Origin: CADEDV01 sp964596345
GTDB taxonomy: Bacteria > Bacteroidota > Bacteroidia > Chitinophagales > Chitinophagaceae
Length of the DNA stretch: 64,000 nt
Assembly (NCBI GenBank): GCA_964596345.1
Contig: CAZQSZ010000006.1
Location: forward strand, 310,001-374,000
Direction: 5' to 3'
The translations under genes and the position numbers were made by a program. Of this stretch, positions 55,842-64,000 are shown piece by piece; the first letter of the stretch is position 1, and each line of letters begins with the position of its first letter. A model generated the notes under the pieces. It saw nothing but the letters and a program-made list of their open reading frames with translations. It searched no databases and was not told where the DNA came from.

Positions 55842-56612
55842 ATGAAGAGTAAAGAAGAAATCGTACACAATTGGTTGCCCCGTTATACCGGTGAATCCTT
55901 AGAGAATTTTGGTAAATATATCCTGCTGACCAATTTCAGCAATTATGTTTACATGTTTGCCGAAGAGAATAAGGTGAAAGTAATCGGTGAAGGCAAACCA
56001 ATGCAATGTGCCACTGCCGGTGACATCACGATTATCAATTTTGGTATGGGTAGCCCCACGGCTGCCACGATCATGGACTTACTGACTGCCATAGAACCTA
56101 AAGCCGTTCTTTTTCTCGGTAAGTGCGGGGGATTGAAAAAAAGAAATAAACTCGGCGACCTGATCCTGCCCATTGCAGCCATCAGGGGGGAAGGTACTTC
56201 CAACGATTATTTCCCACCGGAAGTACCGGCATTGCCTGCTTTCGCCCTGCAAAAAGCTGTCTCCACCACCATCCGCGAGCATGAAGTGGACTACTGGACC
56301 GGCACCGTGTACACCACCAACCGCCGGGTTTGGGAACATGATGAAGTATTCAAAGAGTACCTGACGAAAGTAAGAGCCTATGCCATTGACATGGAAACAG
56401 CCACTATTTTTACAGTAGGTTTTTATAATAAGATTCCCACCGGTGCTTTGTTACTCGTGAGTGACCAGCCCATGATACCTGAAGGCGTGAAAACAGAAGA
56501 AAGCGACAAGAAAGTAACGGCCAGTTTTGTAGAGACCCATTTGAAAATAGGGATTGAATCACTGAAGCAACTGATCAATGATGGCCTGACCGTACGGCAC
56601 CTGAAATTTTAA
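55842..56612 (+). CDS. amn: AMP nucleosidase, short form
   Basis: The protein has 256 residues of the purine-nucleoside phosphorylase fold. It shows LFLGKCGGLKKRNKLGDLILP and AIDMETATIF (the substrate-ribose-binding DMET region), as in the short Bacteroidota AMP nucleosidase. It would split AMP to adenine and ribose 5-phosphate. The long N-terminal regulatory domain of E. coli Amn is absent. Another nucleoside phosphorylase activity is possible. Confidence 0.8.
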   Translation: MKSKEEIVHNWLPRYTGESLENFGKYILLTNFSNYVYMFAEENKVKVIGEGKPMQCATAGDITIINFGMGSPTAATIMDLLTAIEPKAVLFLGKCGGLKKRNKLGDLILPIAAIRGEGTSNDYFPPEVPALPAFALQKAVSTTIREHEVDYWTGTVYTTNRRVWEHDEVFKEYLTKVRAYAIDMETATIFTVGFYNKIPTGALLLVSDQPMIPEGVKTEESDKKVTASFVETHLKIGIESLKQLINDGLTVRHLKF

Positions 56613-56624
56613 ACCCCTTCCAAT

Positions 56625-56999
56625 ATGAAACTATTCATCTTTCTTGCCGGCATCTTCCTGCTGACCATTTCAGCAGAAAATTGTACGAAGAAAAAAACAA
56701 GTCCTGTTTACAAAGGAAGACTTGAAGTCAAAGGTCTTTGTATGAACTATACCATCAGCGTCATTGAAGGCAATATTGATCCGTCTTTGGTGGAAGCCAG
56801 CTGGACCGACGAGACCACGAAGAAGACATACAATAAGGCTTTTGCCCTCGGCAGCCCCTGTAATTTCCCGGCCACTATCAATGCGGGGGATGAATTCTAT
56901 TTCAGCATCGATACGGCCAAACAGGAGAACTGTGCTGTATGTATGGCTTATTATCCAACACCGGGTAAAAAAATACCCATCAAAGTGGTGGTGAAATAG
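56625..56999 (+). CDS. Small secreted, cysteine-containing protein
   Basis: The protein has 124 residues with a signal peptide. The sequence ISAENCTKKK could be a weak lipobox, so it may be a lipoprotein. The mature part has five cysteines apart from C20's neighbourhood (including GLCMNY, SPCNF, ENCAVCM), which could form disulfides. No family was recognised. It is 12 bp after the AMP nucleosidase and 22 bp before the transposase gene. Confidence 0.65.
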   Translation: MKLFIFLAGIFLLTISAENCTKKKTSPVYKGRLEVKGLCMNYTISVIEGNIDPSLVEASWTDETTKKTYNKAFALGSPCNFPATINAGDEFYFSIDTAKQENCAVCMAYYPTPGKKIPIKVVVK

Positions 57000-57021
57000 C
57001 AGGCCTGTTAAATCATCAGAT

Positions 57022-57489
57022 ATGCCCGGCACTTTTTCACAACTTTATATTCAATATGTATTTGCTGTTAAAGGCAGGAATAATTTGCTATTACCTTCCT
57101 TCGAAGAAGAAGTGTATAAATACATTGCAGGGATCATTACGGGAAAAGATCAAAAGCCCTTAGCTGTAAACGGTATGCCCGATCATATTCATATCCTGGT
57201 CGGACTAAAACCTTCTATGAGAATTTCTGATCTCATCAGGGATATTAAAAACAATTCCACCAATTTCATCAACGAAAAAGGGTGGTTAAAACAAAAATTC
57301 TGCTGGCAGGAGGGCTACGGTGCTTTTTCTTATTCTGAATCGAATTATGAAAAGGTGATTGACTATATCCGTAACCAGAAACAGCACCACGCCAAAAATA
57401 CCTTCCGCCAGGAATACCTGCACTTATTGAACAAATTCAATATCCCATTCGATGAAAAATATTTATTTGATTTCTACGACTCAAACTAA
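57022..57489 (+). mobile_element. Y1 (HUH) transposase of the IS200/RAYT type
   Basis: The protein has 155 residues of the IS200/IS605-like Y1 family. The metal-binding HUH motif is H55-I-H57 in PDHIHILVGL. The likely catalytic tyrosine is Y115 in DYIRNQ. There is no TnpB neighbour. Four hairpins of CAYCCCTTCGGG type follow within 300 bp in mirrored order, a layout like REP elements around RAYT genes. It may therefore be a REP-associated transposase rather than a complete IS200 element. Left and right ends were not defined. Confidence 0.8.
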
Positions 57490-57492
57490 TAC

Positions 57493-57508
57493 CACCCCTT
57501 CGGGGTTT
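57493..57508 (+). repeat. REP-like hairpin A (CACCCCTTCGGGGTTT)
   Basis: ACCCC pairs with GGGGT around TTCG. The 16-mer is present exactly in inverted orientation at 57770-57785. It begins 3 bp after the transposase stop. Confidence 0.7.
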
Positions 57509-57539
57509 GGTTTCATTTTGAATACCTCTATAGAAATTT

Positions 57540-57555
57540 CATCCCTTCGGGATTT
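57540..57555 (+). repeat. REP-like hairpin B (CATCCCTTCGGGATTT)
   Basis: ATCCC pairs with GGGAT around TTCG. Fifteen bases recur inverted at 57722-57736. It differs from hairpin A only in the fourth and matching base pair. Confidence 0.7.
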
Positions 57556-57721
57556 CATATGCTTGTGCCTGCCAACGGAAAACCAATTGCTGCCGTGATG
57601 GCAAATACCCACAAGTCGTATAAATAGCATAACCTTTCCGGATTATTCCCAAAAATAGAAAAGAGCAGGTACAATACGCTGGCTATTTAATTGACTCCCA
57701 TCTATGCAAGCCAAACGCCGT
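57556..57721. other. Interior of the REP-like cassette
   Basis: This 166-bp stretch between the inverted hairpins shows no gene and no further repeat that I can recognise. Confidence 0.5.
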
Positions 57722-57736
57722 AATCCCGAAGGGATG
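57722..57736 (-). repeat. REP-like hairpin B, inverted
   Basis: The sequence is AATCCCGAAGGGATG, the inverted copy of hairpin B. It is the inner right arm of the mirrored layout. Confidence 0.7.
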
Positions 57737-57769
57737 CTATTGTTATAGAACTATTTCCGATAAGGATGT

Positions 57770-57785
57770 AAACCCCGAAGGGGTG
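57770..57785 (-). repeat. REP-like hairpin A, inverted
   Basis: The sequence is AAACCCCGAAGGGGTG, the exact inverted copy of hairpin A. It is the outer right arm and lies 46 bp before the ABC gene start. Confidence 0.7.
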
Positions 57786-57820
57786 ACATAAAATGTCTAC
57801 ATTCAAAAAATCTTATTTCA

Positions 57821-57828
57821 TACATTTG
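57821..57828 (+). promoter_or_regulatory. -7 box for the ABC transporter gene
   Basis: TACATTTG matches TAnnTTTG and lies 3 bp before the ATG at 57832. The transcript would have almost no leader, which favours this start codon. Confidence 0.45.
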
Positions 57829-57831
57829 ATT

Positions 57832-59544
57832 ATGCAACCCCTTCTCCGGATCAATAATCTTTCTGTTGATTTCATAGCGGAATCAGGCACTACCAATGCA
57901 CTGAAAAATATTTCACTAACGGTGAACCGGGGCGAAGTGGTCGCTATTGTCGGAGAATCGGGTTCGGGCAAATCAGTTACTTCTTTATCCATCCTTCAGC
58001 TGTTGCCCTCGCCACCGGCACATTATCCTTCCGGGGAAATATTATTTGCCGAAGACGGGACCACCATTATTGATCTTTTAAAAAAAGAATCTCATTCACT
58101 ACAGGACATAAGAGGCAACAAGATCGCTATGATCTTCCAGGAACCAATGACCTCACTGAACCCGGTGATGACCTGCGGTAAACAGGTTATGGAAGCATTA
58201 CAATTACATAAGAACTTACCGAAAGCTGCTGCCAAAAAAAGAACGCTTGATTGGTTCAATAAAGTAAAGTTGCCCGACCCGGAAGCAGCATTTGACCGCT
58301 ACCCGCACCAGCTCAGCGGCGGACAGAAGCAACGGGTGATGATCGCTATGGCCATGTGTTGCGAACCCTCTTTATTAATTTGTGATGAACCGACCACGGC
58401 ATTAGATGTAACAGTACAGAAAACAATTCTGCAACTGATCAAAGAATTGCAGCACCAATCCAATATGGGTGTCATCTTTATTACGCATGACCTGGGTGTG
58501 GTAGCCGAGATCGCCGACCGTGCCGTAGTGATGTATAAAGGGGAGATCGTGGAAGAAAACAATGTAAAATCATTGCTAACGGCACCACAGCATTCATACA
58601 CCAAAGCATTGATGGCCTGCCGCCCGGTGAATCATCAGCGGGGGGAAAGATTGCCGGTGGTTAGTGATTTTATGAAGACGACAGACGACAGACCACAGAC
58701 CGCAGTTCACACCGTGAACAAAAGCGCTGTTGCTCATGGTCCGTCGTCTGAGGTCCTTCTTGCAGCTAGGGGGCTTTCCGTCTGGTTCCCGGCTAAAAAA
58801 ATACTTTTTGGCAAAGCTACTGCCTTCACAAAAGCTGTGGATGATGTAAGCTTTGAAGTATATAAAGGAGAAACATTAGGCTTGGTAGGTGAGAGTGGTT
58901 GTGGCAAAACAACATTAGGAAGAACCTTATTGCGGCTTATTGACCCGACTTCCGGAACAATCTCTTACAATGGCATTGACCTGACCGCTAAAAAAAGAGA
59001 GGAGCTTCGTTCGCTTCGCAAAGATATCCAGATCGTTTTCCAGGACCCCTACTCTTCCCTGAATCCCCGGTTAACGATCGGCTCAGCTATTGCAGAACCA
59101 CTGAAAGTGCATCATATCATTGCAACCGAAAAAGCCCGAAAAGAAAAAGTAACGGAGCTGTTAGAGAAAGTAAACCTGAAAGCAGAACATTTTTCCCGCT
59201 ATCCGCATGAGTTCAGCGGCGGTCAGCGGCAGCGGATCGTTATTGCAAGAGCCCTGGCCCTCAATCCCTCTTTTATTATTTGTGATGAATCGGTATCTGC
59301 CCTGGATGTGAGTGTGCAGGCACAGGTACTGAACCTGCTCAACGACCTGAAAAAAGAATTCGGCTTTACCGTTATCTTCATTTCGCATGACCTTTCTGTT
59401 GTCCGTTATATCAGCGACCGTATTATGGTCATGAACAAAGGAAAGATCGAAGAAAGCGGCAAAGCCGATGATATCTATTTTAACCCGCAATCAGCCTATA
59501 CACAAAAACTGATCGCATCGATCCCGACAGGTATTGTGGCCTGA
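57832..59544 (+). CDS. Fused DppD-DppF-type peptide ABC transporter ATPase
   Basis: The ATG at 57832 is chosen because family homology starts there (LLRINNLSVDF) and a TACATTTG box lies just upstream; the in-frame ATG at 57793 would add 13 unrelated residues. The protein has two complete ATPase modules. The first has Walker A GESGSGKS and signature LSGGQKQR; the second has GESGCGKT and FSGGQRQR. Both carry Walker B (LLICDEPT and FIICDESV). Each ends with an oligopeptide-type C-terminal segment (SYTKALMA, AYTQKLIA). It should power a dipeptide/oligopeptide or similar importer, but permease and binding-protein genes are absent here. The linker between modules holds a palindromic insert. Confidence 0.9.
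   Translation: MQPLLRINNLSVDFIAESGTTNALKNISLTVNRGEVVAIVGESGSGKSVTSLSILQLLPSPPAHYPSGEILFAEDGTTIIDLLKKESHSLQDIRGNKIAMIFQEPMTSLNPVMTCGKQVMEALQLHKNLPKAAAKKRTLDWFNKVKLPDPEAAFDRYPHQLSGGQKQRVMIAMAMCCEPSLLICDEPTTALDVTVQKTILQLIKELQHQSNMGVIFITHDLGVVAEIADRAVVMYKGEIVEENNVKSLLTAPQHSYTKALMACRPVNHQRGERLPVVSDFMKTTDDRPQTAVHTVNKSAVAHGPSSEVLLAARGLSVWFPAKKILFGKATAFTKAVDDVSFEVYKGETLGLVGESGCGKTTLGRTLLRLIDPTSGTISYNGIDLTAKKREELRSLRKDIQIVFQDPYSSLNPRLTIGSAIAEPLKVHHIIATEKARKEKVTELLEKVNLKAEHFSRYPHEFSGGQRQRIVIARALALNPSFIICDESVSALDVSVQAQVLNLLNDLKKEFGFTVIFISHDLSVVRYISDRIMVMNKGKIEESGKADDIYFNPQSAYTQKLIASIPTGIVA
58683..58749 (+). repeat. Palindromic repeat inserted in frame in the ABC linker
   Basis: AGACGACAGACC (58683-58694) is complementary, with one change, to GGTCCGTCGTCT (58738-58749). 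Between them GTTCACACCGTGAAC (58705-58719) forms a second perfect hairpin. Together they encode a hydrophilic, family-unlike stretch (DDRPQTAVHTVNKSAVAHGP) in the linker between the two ATPase modules. A dispersed repeat that has become coding is inferred. Confidence 0.5.
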
Positions 59545-62500
59545 TCAGAACCTGATGCGGGGAATTGCATCATATCTTCCTTCACTATCATCTTCGTAGA
59601 ACTCTCTTGCACTTTCCCGGCGTGAGTAAAGCTTCTTTTTCATTTCTTTTCTCAACTGATCGTTTATCGGCTCGTCCTCTTTGATCTTTACGTCCAGCAA
59701 CCCTGCGAAGTTGTATTCGCCATAACCTTTAAAGCTGGTATTCCATCCGGGTACCACGGAAGTAAATGAAAGAGATTGATCTTTCTCATCAAATTCAAAC
59801 TGGTTCGGGTCTTCCGGCACTAACCCAACGATGGCCAGCTTCCAGCCAGCATCATCTTTTTTACTTTTATATTTAAAGAAATAAAAGAATCCCTTTTTGT
59901 CCTTATACTCAGCCGGGAGCCTGTCCACATACACTAACGTATCTGGCTTACCATACGATTGTGAAGCAACCAGGCTGCTCTTACCCAGGTCAAGATGATT
60001 ATTATATTTTACAGGAAATTTATTCAGTTGTTTCATTGTTTTCAAATCACTGTAGAGTTCATACCTGAATTCATCCAGGCTGCCGAAATAAGTGAGTAAG
60101 CTATCCGGGTAAGGTTTTTTATTTCTCATCATCAGCAGGAGTGTATTATACTTCAGCCGTTTATCGTTCGATTGCAGCATCTGTTGCAACAGCGGTTGCA
60201 CATTGGGTTTGCTGTCCCAGTAAGGCAACAACAAAGTGGCATAGAGGCTCAGGTCATCATTACCTGCATCTTTCGCTTCATAATCCAGGTAAGCCGGTTT
60301 CTTTTTATCGGTTTTACTTTCTTCTGCCTTTTCGATAGCGGCTTTCTTTTCTGCAATGGCCTGCTTTTTTAATTCCTGTTTTGCTTCGATAAAGAATTTG
60401 CTGAAATAGCCCTCATACTCTTTGGGTTTCACCAGGTTGCTGTCTACCATTCTCCCGAGTAATTGCATCATCGGATTTTTATAATCATCCAGGTTCAGCA
60501 GGGGCAGCAGGTCAGGCAAAATGGTTTGGGTCAGCTGTAAAGAGTCATGCAGTTCCCGGAGAAAATCCCCATCCTTATAACCGCCGAAGTAGTCTCCATC
60601 CATTTCAAAATTCCGGAGAGCTGACAAGGGTGGATATATTGCATATCCCTTCCCGCTTTTCTCCAGTACGGGTGGTTCAACAGTTACAATATCCCTGAAT
60701 ATATTGTAGGCATATTGTGTTTGCTGTTGCAATAATGTTTCCAGTGCGGTGTATTGAATATCGACCGTATCCCCGGCAGCATAATAGAGTTCCTTCAGGT
60801 AATCAGCAGCGGCCTTTGTCTTCATATCATCCAGCTTACCAATCAAAGCCTTTTTGGTATCCAGGTATTTTTTCTCTTCCCAGGTCAGTGAAGCAATCGC
60901 TTTCTTTAATTGTGGAAAGTCTGATGAATCAAGATCGATCGTTGCAATATTCTTTACGGCTCTTTTATGCAAAACACTGTCCCGGCTCATGAAATCAGCA
61001 AAGAAAACAGCTGATTTTTTTTCAAATGGGTTGATGCCTTTTAACGTATCAGCCGGCGCAAACGTTTCATAAAACGATTTTATAAATACACTGGGCTGAC
61101 TCAACGTATCCGATTGTGTGGTCAGTGAAAAACCCACCCCATCCTTATAATATCTTTTTGTCCACAGGGTGCGGCTGCTGCCGGTATCCGAAAGAATGGT
61201 TTCCCATACTTTCATTTTATTGGGCAGCTCATATTTCTTTTTATGCCGGACGATCCAGGTGGAATCTCCCCGGAAGGAAACCGTTTCGGTATCATCATCC
61301 AGCCGGCTGCTGTCCTTTGTATAGAAATACCTGGGCGATTTGTAGAACGACACATATATCTTTTCTCCCGTAGTATCATTACTGATCACTTTGCTGCGGT
61401 AGGCCCCGCCTTCCAGCATATCATTTTCAGTTTCCTCTTCTTCCTCATCTCCATAGCCGCCAAAGTAATTGAAGCGGGGCATATCCAGCTTTTCCTTTTT
61501 TTGTTCCGGGAAAACAGGGCTGTTCACGGTGAAGTACAAAGAAGTATCTTTTCTTTCTTTCACCTCCCCGTATACAAAAGGTTTGAACTCAAACGAATTC
61601 AGGAAACTCTGCATCTTCGGAATTTCCTGCTTGCCATGCGCCACGAGTGTATAATAATGCGGCCCCCGGATCAGGAAACGGGTCATAAAAACACCCCCGC
61701 TTTTGTCCTTGTATTTACAATCCAGCGAAGGATAGCCTTTGTAAGTGCCTTGTTTCCGGCTGATATTCTTATCGATGAATTCCGATGCAGCAAATGTTTC
61801 ATCCAGCAGGCCCAGGTCAAAAGTATCTTCTCCTACGAACTGGTAATTATGAATATCAGTCCGGATTACCCGGTAATGCGTATTCGTCGTACTGTCTGCT
61901 GCATCATAGATCCAGCTTCCATCATTACCGATATAAGGATCATGCGGAAGATCAATACTGAAGCCCCCATATACGGGTGAGTATTTTCGCCAGCCTTTCA
62001 AAGCCAGATCCGTATTCTTTTCTCTCAGCTGGATACTGTTAAAGAATTTACCGGCTTCAGTTCCCAGTTTTACATAATCCCCATTACCACTCATTTTGAA
62101 AAACAAAATTTCAAACGGGGTGATGATGATATTGTACCGCTGTATATCGCCTCTTCTTGTTTTATTGGTAATATCAAAGCCGGTATAGCCATTGCGGGTG
62201 ATCTTTATTTTGGAAACGATCTTCCCGGGAATATTTTCATACAGGAGGCTGTCGACCTTTTTATATACATCGGTGGTAGTATGTCCCCACATCCAGCCAT
62301 TGGTCATTATCCTAGTCACCATGTAGTAGCTTCCATTCGCCATATCAGCATACTGTTGCTGATCTAGCGAAATATTTTCCCCAAACTTGTAAAATTTACC
62401 GGGGATATCCACTTTATAAAAACCATCTTCCGAAGTTTGTGTGCTGAAAGTAACCGGCACCCTGATCTTCTCCACCTGTTCCTTGTGTTTACTATCCCTT

Positions 62501-63396
62501 TCACCCATCTGTACCGGTCTCAGTTTATAGCCTTTGGCCCGGAGCATTTCGATCACTCCCCGCTGGCCCGGCAGGTGGGCCGCACCAACACCCACAAACA
62601 AAGTGGATTTACTTTTCAAAATAGAATCAATAGAATTGGCCTGGATCTCATTCCGCTTGTATAAGAATTTCTCATCAAACGCATCCGACATACTGTTGAG
62701 CTTGTTGATGGAGTCCAGCCGGTCCAGGTTCCCGGTACGGTAAGCTTCCTGTAATTTATCCATCCCGTACTCTTCATCAATATCATAGCTCCGCTCTTTA
62801 ATGTTTTTGTCTTTTGCGGCATCCTTATATGCTTCCTGCATCAGCTTCATACTCTCTCCGTAATTTTCAACGCCGGCCACTTTCTTGCCCCATTTCTTCC
62901 CGCACTGGTAGATATACATGTCGAGATAGGTATCCTCTTCAAAATCGGCGGATTCATTTCCGTAGGAGCGATACAAAAGGTTATTGATAGTGGAAGGATT
63001 ACTGTACAGGGAACTTTCTATCTTTTTATCGTACTTATAAAATTTCAGCGTAGAAATTTTCAGATAATCTGAAGGGCTGGAAAAATAACCGCCGAACCCG
63101 GCCATGCTGTAATCCATCGCTCCCAATTCATACTTGCTCATATCTTCCTGCCAGCTTTCCGGGTTGGTCTCCAAAGCCACCACATCCGCATTCCGGATGC
63201 CGATATAAAAAGAATCAGCCAGGTGAAAAGCGATCTTGCTGCTGACATGCATGGTGCCAAACAGGTAAGAAGGTTTTTTCAAACCATTGCCGCTGATCTC
63301 CCATAAAAGACCGGGGTATTTTTTGGGTTTGGGTTTTGATTGAGCTTGTAACAAAAAGGGAGTCAGGATAAGGAGTGCGACGAGGAATTTCTTCAT
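59545..63396 (-). CDS. Very large TraB/GumN-domain secreted protein
   Basis: The protein has 1283 residues with a signal peptide (MKKFLVALLILTPFLLQAQ). The N-terminal 290 or so residues form a TraB/GumN domain with LFGTMHVSSK (46-54) and GVGAAHLPGQRGVIEML near 270. The rest, nearly 1000 residues, was not recognised: it contains mixed alpha/beta segments, acidic low-complexity stretches (GGYGDEEEEETENDM) and a K/E-rich helix (EAKQELKKQAIAEKKAAIEK). Typical TraB/GumN proteins have about 300 residues. It is convergent with the ABC gene, whose stop is one base before its own. Confidence 0.8.
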   Translation of the reverse strand: MKKFLVALLILTPFLLQAQSKPKPKKYPGLLWEISGNGLKKPSYLFGTMHVSSKIAFHLADSFYIGIRNADVVALETNPESWQEDMSKYELGAMDYSMAGFGGYFSSPSDYLKISTLKFYKYDKKIESSLYSNPSTINNLLYRSYGNESADFEEDTYLDMYIYQCGKKWGKKVAGVENYGESMKLMQEAYKDAAKDKNIKERSYDIDEEYGMDKLQEAYRTGNLDRLDSINKLNSMSDAFDEKFLYKRNEIQANSIDSILKSKSTLFVGVGAAHLPGQRGVIEMLRAKGYKLRPVQMGERDSKHKEQVEKIRVPVTFSTQTSEDGFYKVDIPGKFYKFGENISLDQQQYADMANGSYYMVTRIMTNGWMWGHTTTDVYKKVDSLLYENIPGKIVSKIKITRNGYTGFDITNKTRRGDIQRYNIIITPFEILFFKMSGNGDYVKLGTEAGKFFNSIQLREKNTDLALKGWRKYSPVYGGFSIDLPHDPYIGNDGSWIYDAADSTTNTHYRVIRTDIHNYQFVGEDTFDLGLLDETFAASEFIDKNISRKQGTYKGYPSLDCKYKDKSGGVFMTRFLIRGPHYYTLVAHGKQEIPKMQSFLNSFEFKPFVYGEVKERKDTSLYFTVNSPVFPEQKKEKLDMPRFNYFGGYGDEEEEETENDMLEGGAYRSKVISNDTTGEKIYVSFYKSPRYFYTKDSSRLDDDTETVSFRGDSTWIVRHKKKYELPNKMKVWETILSDTGSSRTLWTKRYYKDGVGFSLTTQSDTLSQPSVFIKSFYETFAPADTLKGINPFEKKSAVFFADFMSRDSVLHKRAVKNIATIDLDSSDFPQLKKAIASLTWEEKKYLDTKKALIGKLDDMKTKAAADYLKELYYAAGDTVDIQYTALETLLQQQTQYAYNIFRDIVTVEPPVLEKSGKGYAIYPPLSALRNFEMDGDYFGGYKDGDFLRELHDSLQLTQTILPDLLPLLNLDDYKNPMMQLLGRMVDSNLVKPKEYEGYFSKFFIEAKQELKKQAIAEKKAAIEKAEESKTDKKKPAYLDYEAKDAGNDDLSLYATLLLPYWDSKPNVQPLLQQMLQSNDKRLKYNTLLLMMRNKKPYPDSLLTYFGSLDEFRYELYSDLKTMKQLNKFPVKYNNHLDLGKSSLVASQSYGKPDTLVYVDRLPAEYKDKKGFFYFFKYKSKKDDAGWKLAIVGLVPEDPNQFEFDEKDQSLSFTSVVPGWNTSFKGYGEYNFAGLLDVKIKEDEPINDQLRKEMKKKLYSRRESAREFYEDDSEGRYDAIPRIRF

Positions 63397-63580
63397 AAAG
63401 GGGAGGGTTCAGTTTTTAGACAGTCAACAAATTTAAGATGCAGGGGTCCAACAAAAAGCATAAAATTCGCCTTCTTAAGGCTTTATCCCATCCGTGTAAA
63501 GCGGTATTTGGCCGCGACATGCCGACCAGGATGGTAGAAAGATTGTGCAAAATAAAACGGGATTTTGGGCCCGGATGACG
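63397..63580. other. Spacer between the TraB/GumN gene and queA
   Basis: This is the divergent half of a 332-bp gap. I see no gene or clear repeat in it. It should hold the promoter of the minus-strand TraB/GumN gene. Confidence 0.5.
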
Positions 63581-63728
63581 TAACTTCGCCGCCTTTAAAA
63601 GTCATCGTATTGACCAAGCCCGGCGCCGTAAGGCCGGATTTGATCCGCCACTGGCAAGCTTCGGGCTCACCCCCAAAGCCCTCTCCGCCCGGTTTGCGTC
63701 ATGAGATCAGGAAAAAATTATTATACTC
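63581..63728 (+). promoter_or_regulatory. Promoter and structured leader of queA
   Basis: TAACTTCG at 63581-63588 resembles the -7 box of the phylum. The G/C-rich leader has three possible short hairpins: CCGGC/GCCGG, CGGAT-TTG-ATCCG (which competes with the first) and GGGCT/AGCCC. A 40-codon frame from TTG at 63610 ends in TGA overlapping the queA start (ATGA). Whether it is an RNA switch, a leader peptide or neither is open. Confidence 0.4.
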
Positions 63729-64000
63729 ATGAAGCTTTCACAATTCCGTTTCGACCTTCCGTTAAACCTTATTGCCCAGAACCCTGCGAAAAGAAGAGAA
63801 GATGCCCGGATGATGGTGGTACACCGTCACACCGGCCAGATCGAGAACAAACATTTCCGCGACATCCTGGACTATTTTGACGACAAAGACGCTTTTGTGG
63901 TGAACAACACAAAAGTATTCCCGGCCCGTATGTACGGCCGCAAGGAAAAAACAGGTGCCAAGATCGAAGTGTTCCTGCTCCGTGAATTAAATAAACCCAA
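63729..64000 (+). CDS. queA: tRNA preQ1(34) S-adenosylmethionine ribosyltransferase-isomerase, 5' part
   Basis: The first 90 codons are inside the window and the gene runs off its end. The start MKLSQFRFDLPLNLIAQNPAKRREDARMMV, with LIAQxPxxRRxxARM and FVVNNTKVFPARM, is the QueA N terminus. The enzyme transfers ribose from SAM to preQ1 in tRNA, giving epoxyqueuosine. The single ATG is well placed, and the leader in front is unusually G/C-rich. Confidence 0.93.
   Translation, partial: MKLSQFRFDLPLNLIAQNPAKRREDARMMVVHRHTGQIENKHFRDILDYFDDKDAFVVNNTKVFPARMYGRKEKTGAKIEVFLLRELNKP

Noticed and set aside
57490..57790. CRISPR array
   Set aside because: There are only four short hairpins in mirrored orientation with unequal spacing and no cas genes; the pattern fits REP-like elements.
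57793..57831. Longer N terminus for the ABC transporter gene
   Set aside because: The extra 13 residues are outside family homology and a -7 promoter box lies within them.
61243..61980. 245-codon open frame on the plus strand
   Set aside because: It is antisense to the TraB/GumN gene and shows no family motif or plausible start context.
63601..63728. Cobalamin riboswitch suggested by a GCCACTG word
   Set aside because: The other conserved blocks of that riboswitch class are missing and queA is not a B12-related gene.

Overview
The window looks like chromosomal DNA of a Bacteroidota bacterium, most likely of the family Chitinophagaceae. The evidence is SusC/SusD pairs, a type IX secretion PorQ homologue, a PorT-type outer-membrane barrel, a DUF5683 gene between parB and dapB, many signal peptides ending in AQ, SusD and enzyme lipoproteins, and TAnnTTTG-type -7 promoter boxes close to start codons. 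No rRNA, tRNA or CRISPR array was recognised.

Region 1 (39-27640) is a pentose-polysaccharide utilisation locus, probably for (arabino)xylan. Eleven tightly spaced + strand genes encode GH43, GH3, a SASA-type esterase, GH51, a NodB-type deacetylase, a Tat-exported Gfo/Idh/MocA oxidoreductase, an IlvD/Edd-type aldonate dehydratase, a lipoprotein lactonase (SMP-30), an FAH-family dehydratase, a GH10 xylanase lipoprotein and a GntP-type aldonate permease. Together they outline depolymerisation, oxidation of the released pentose outside the cytoplasm, uptake of the aldonic acid, and two dehydrations towards 2-oxoglutarate semialdehyde (a Weimberg-type route). Two susC-susD pairs face this operon. 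A LytS-type kinase and LytTR regulator diverge from them and are the likely local regulators.

Region 2 (27651-31317) holds a LuxE-like gene, a lipoprotein, a UbiA-like membrane protein, an M42 peptidase and a 59-residue membrane protein. Region 3 (31319-39027) is a four-gene phosphonate operon: a PEP mutase fused to a cytidylyltransferase, phosphonopyruvate decarboxylase, an alcohol dehydrogenase and a CDP-glycerol-glycerophosphotransferase-like enzyme. Two paralogous membrane enzymes of the alkaline-phosphatase superfamily diverge from it. The most economical reading is synthesis of 2-hydroxyethylphosphonate, its activation with CMP, and its attachment to a surface polymer.

Region 4 (39044-56999) is mostly core genome: bioB, porQ, lon, outer-membrane barrels, a membrane phosphoesterase, parA-parB-DUF5683-dapB, two tandem TPR histidine kinases with one NarL-type regulator, a nuclease-fold protein, AMP nucleosidase and a small secreted protein. 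Region 5 (57022-64000) has a Y1 (HUH) transposase followed by four REP-like hairpins in mirrored order, a fused two-domain peptide-type ABC ATPase, a very large TraB/GumN protein and the 5' part of queA, which runs off the window.
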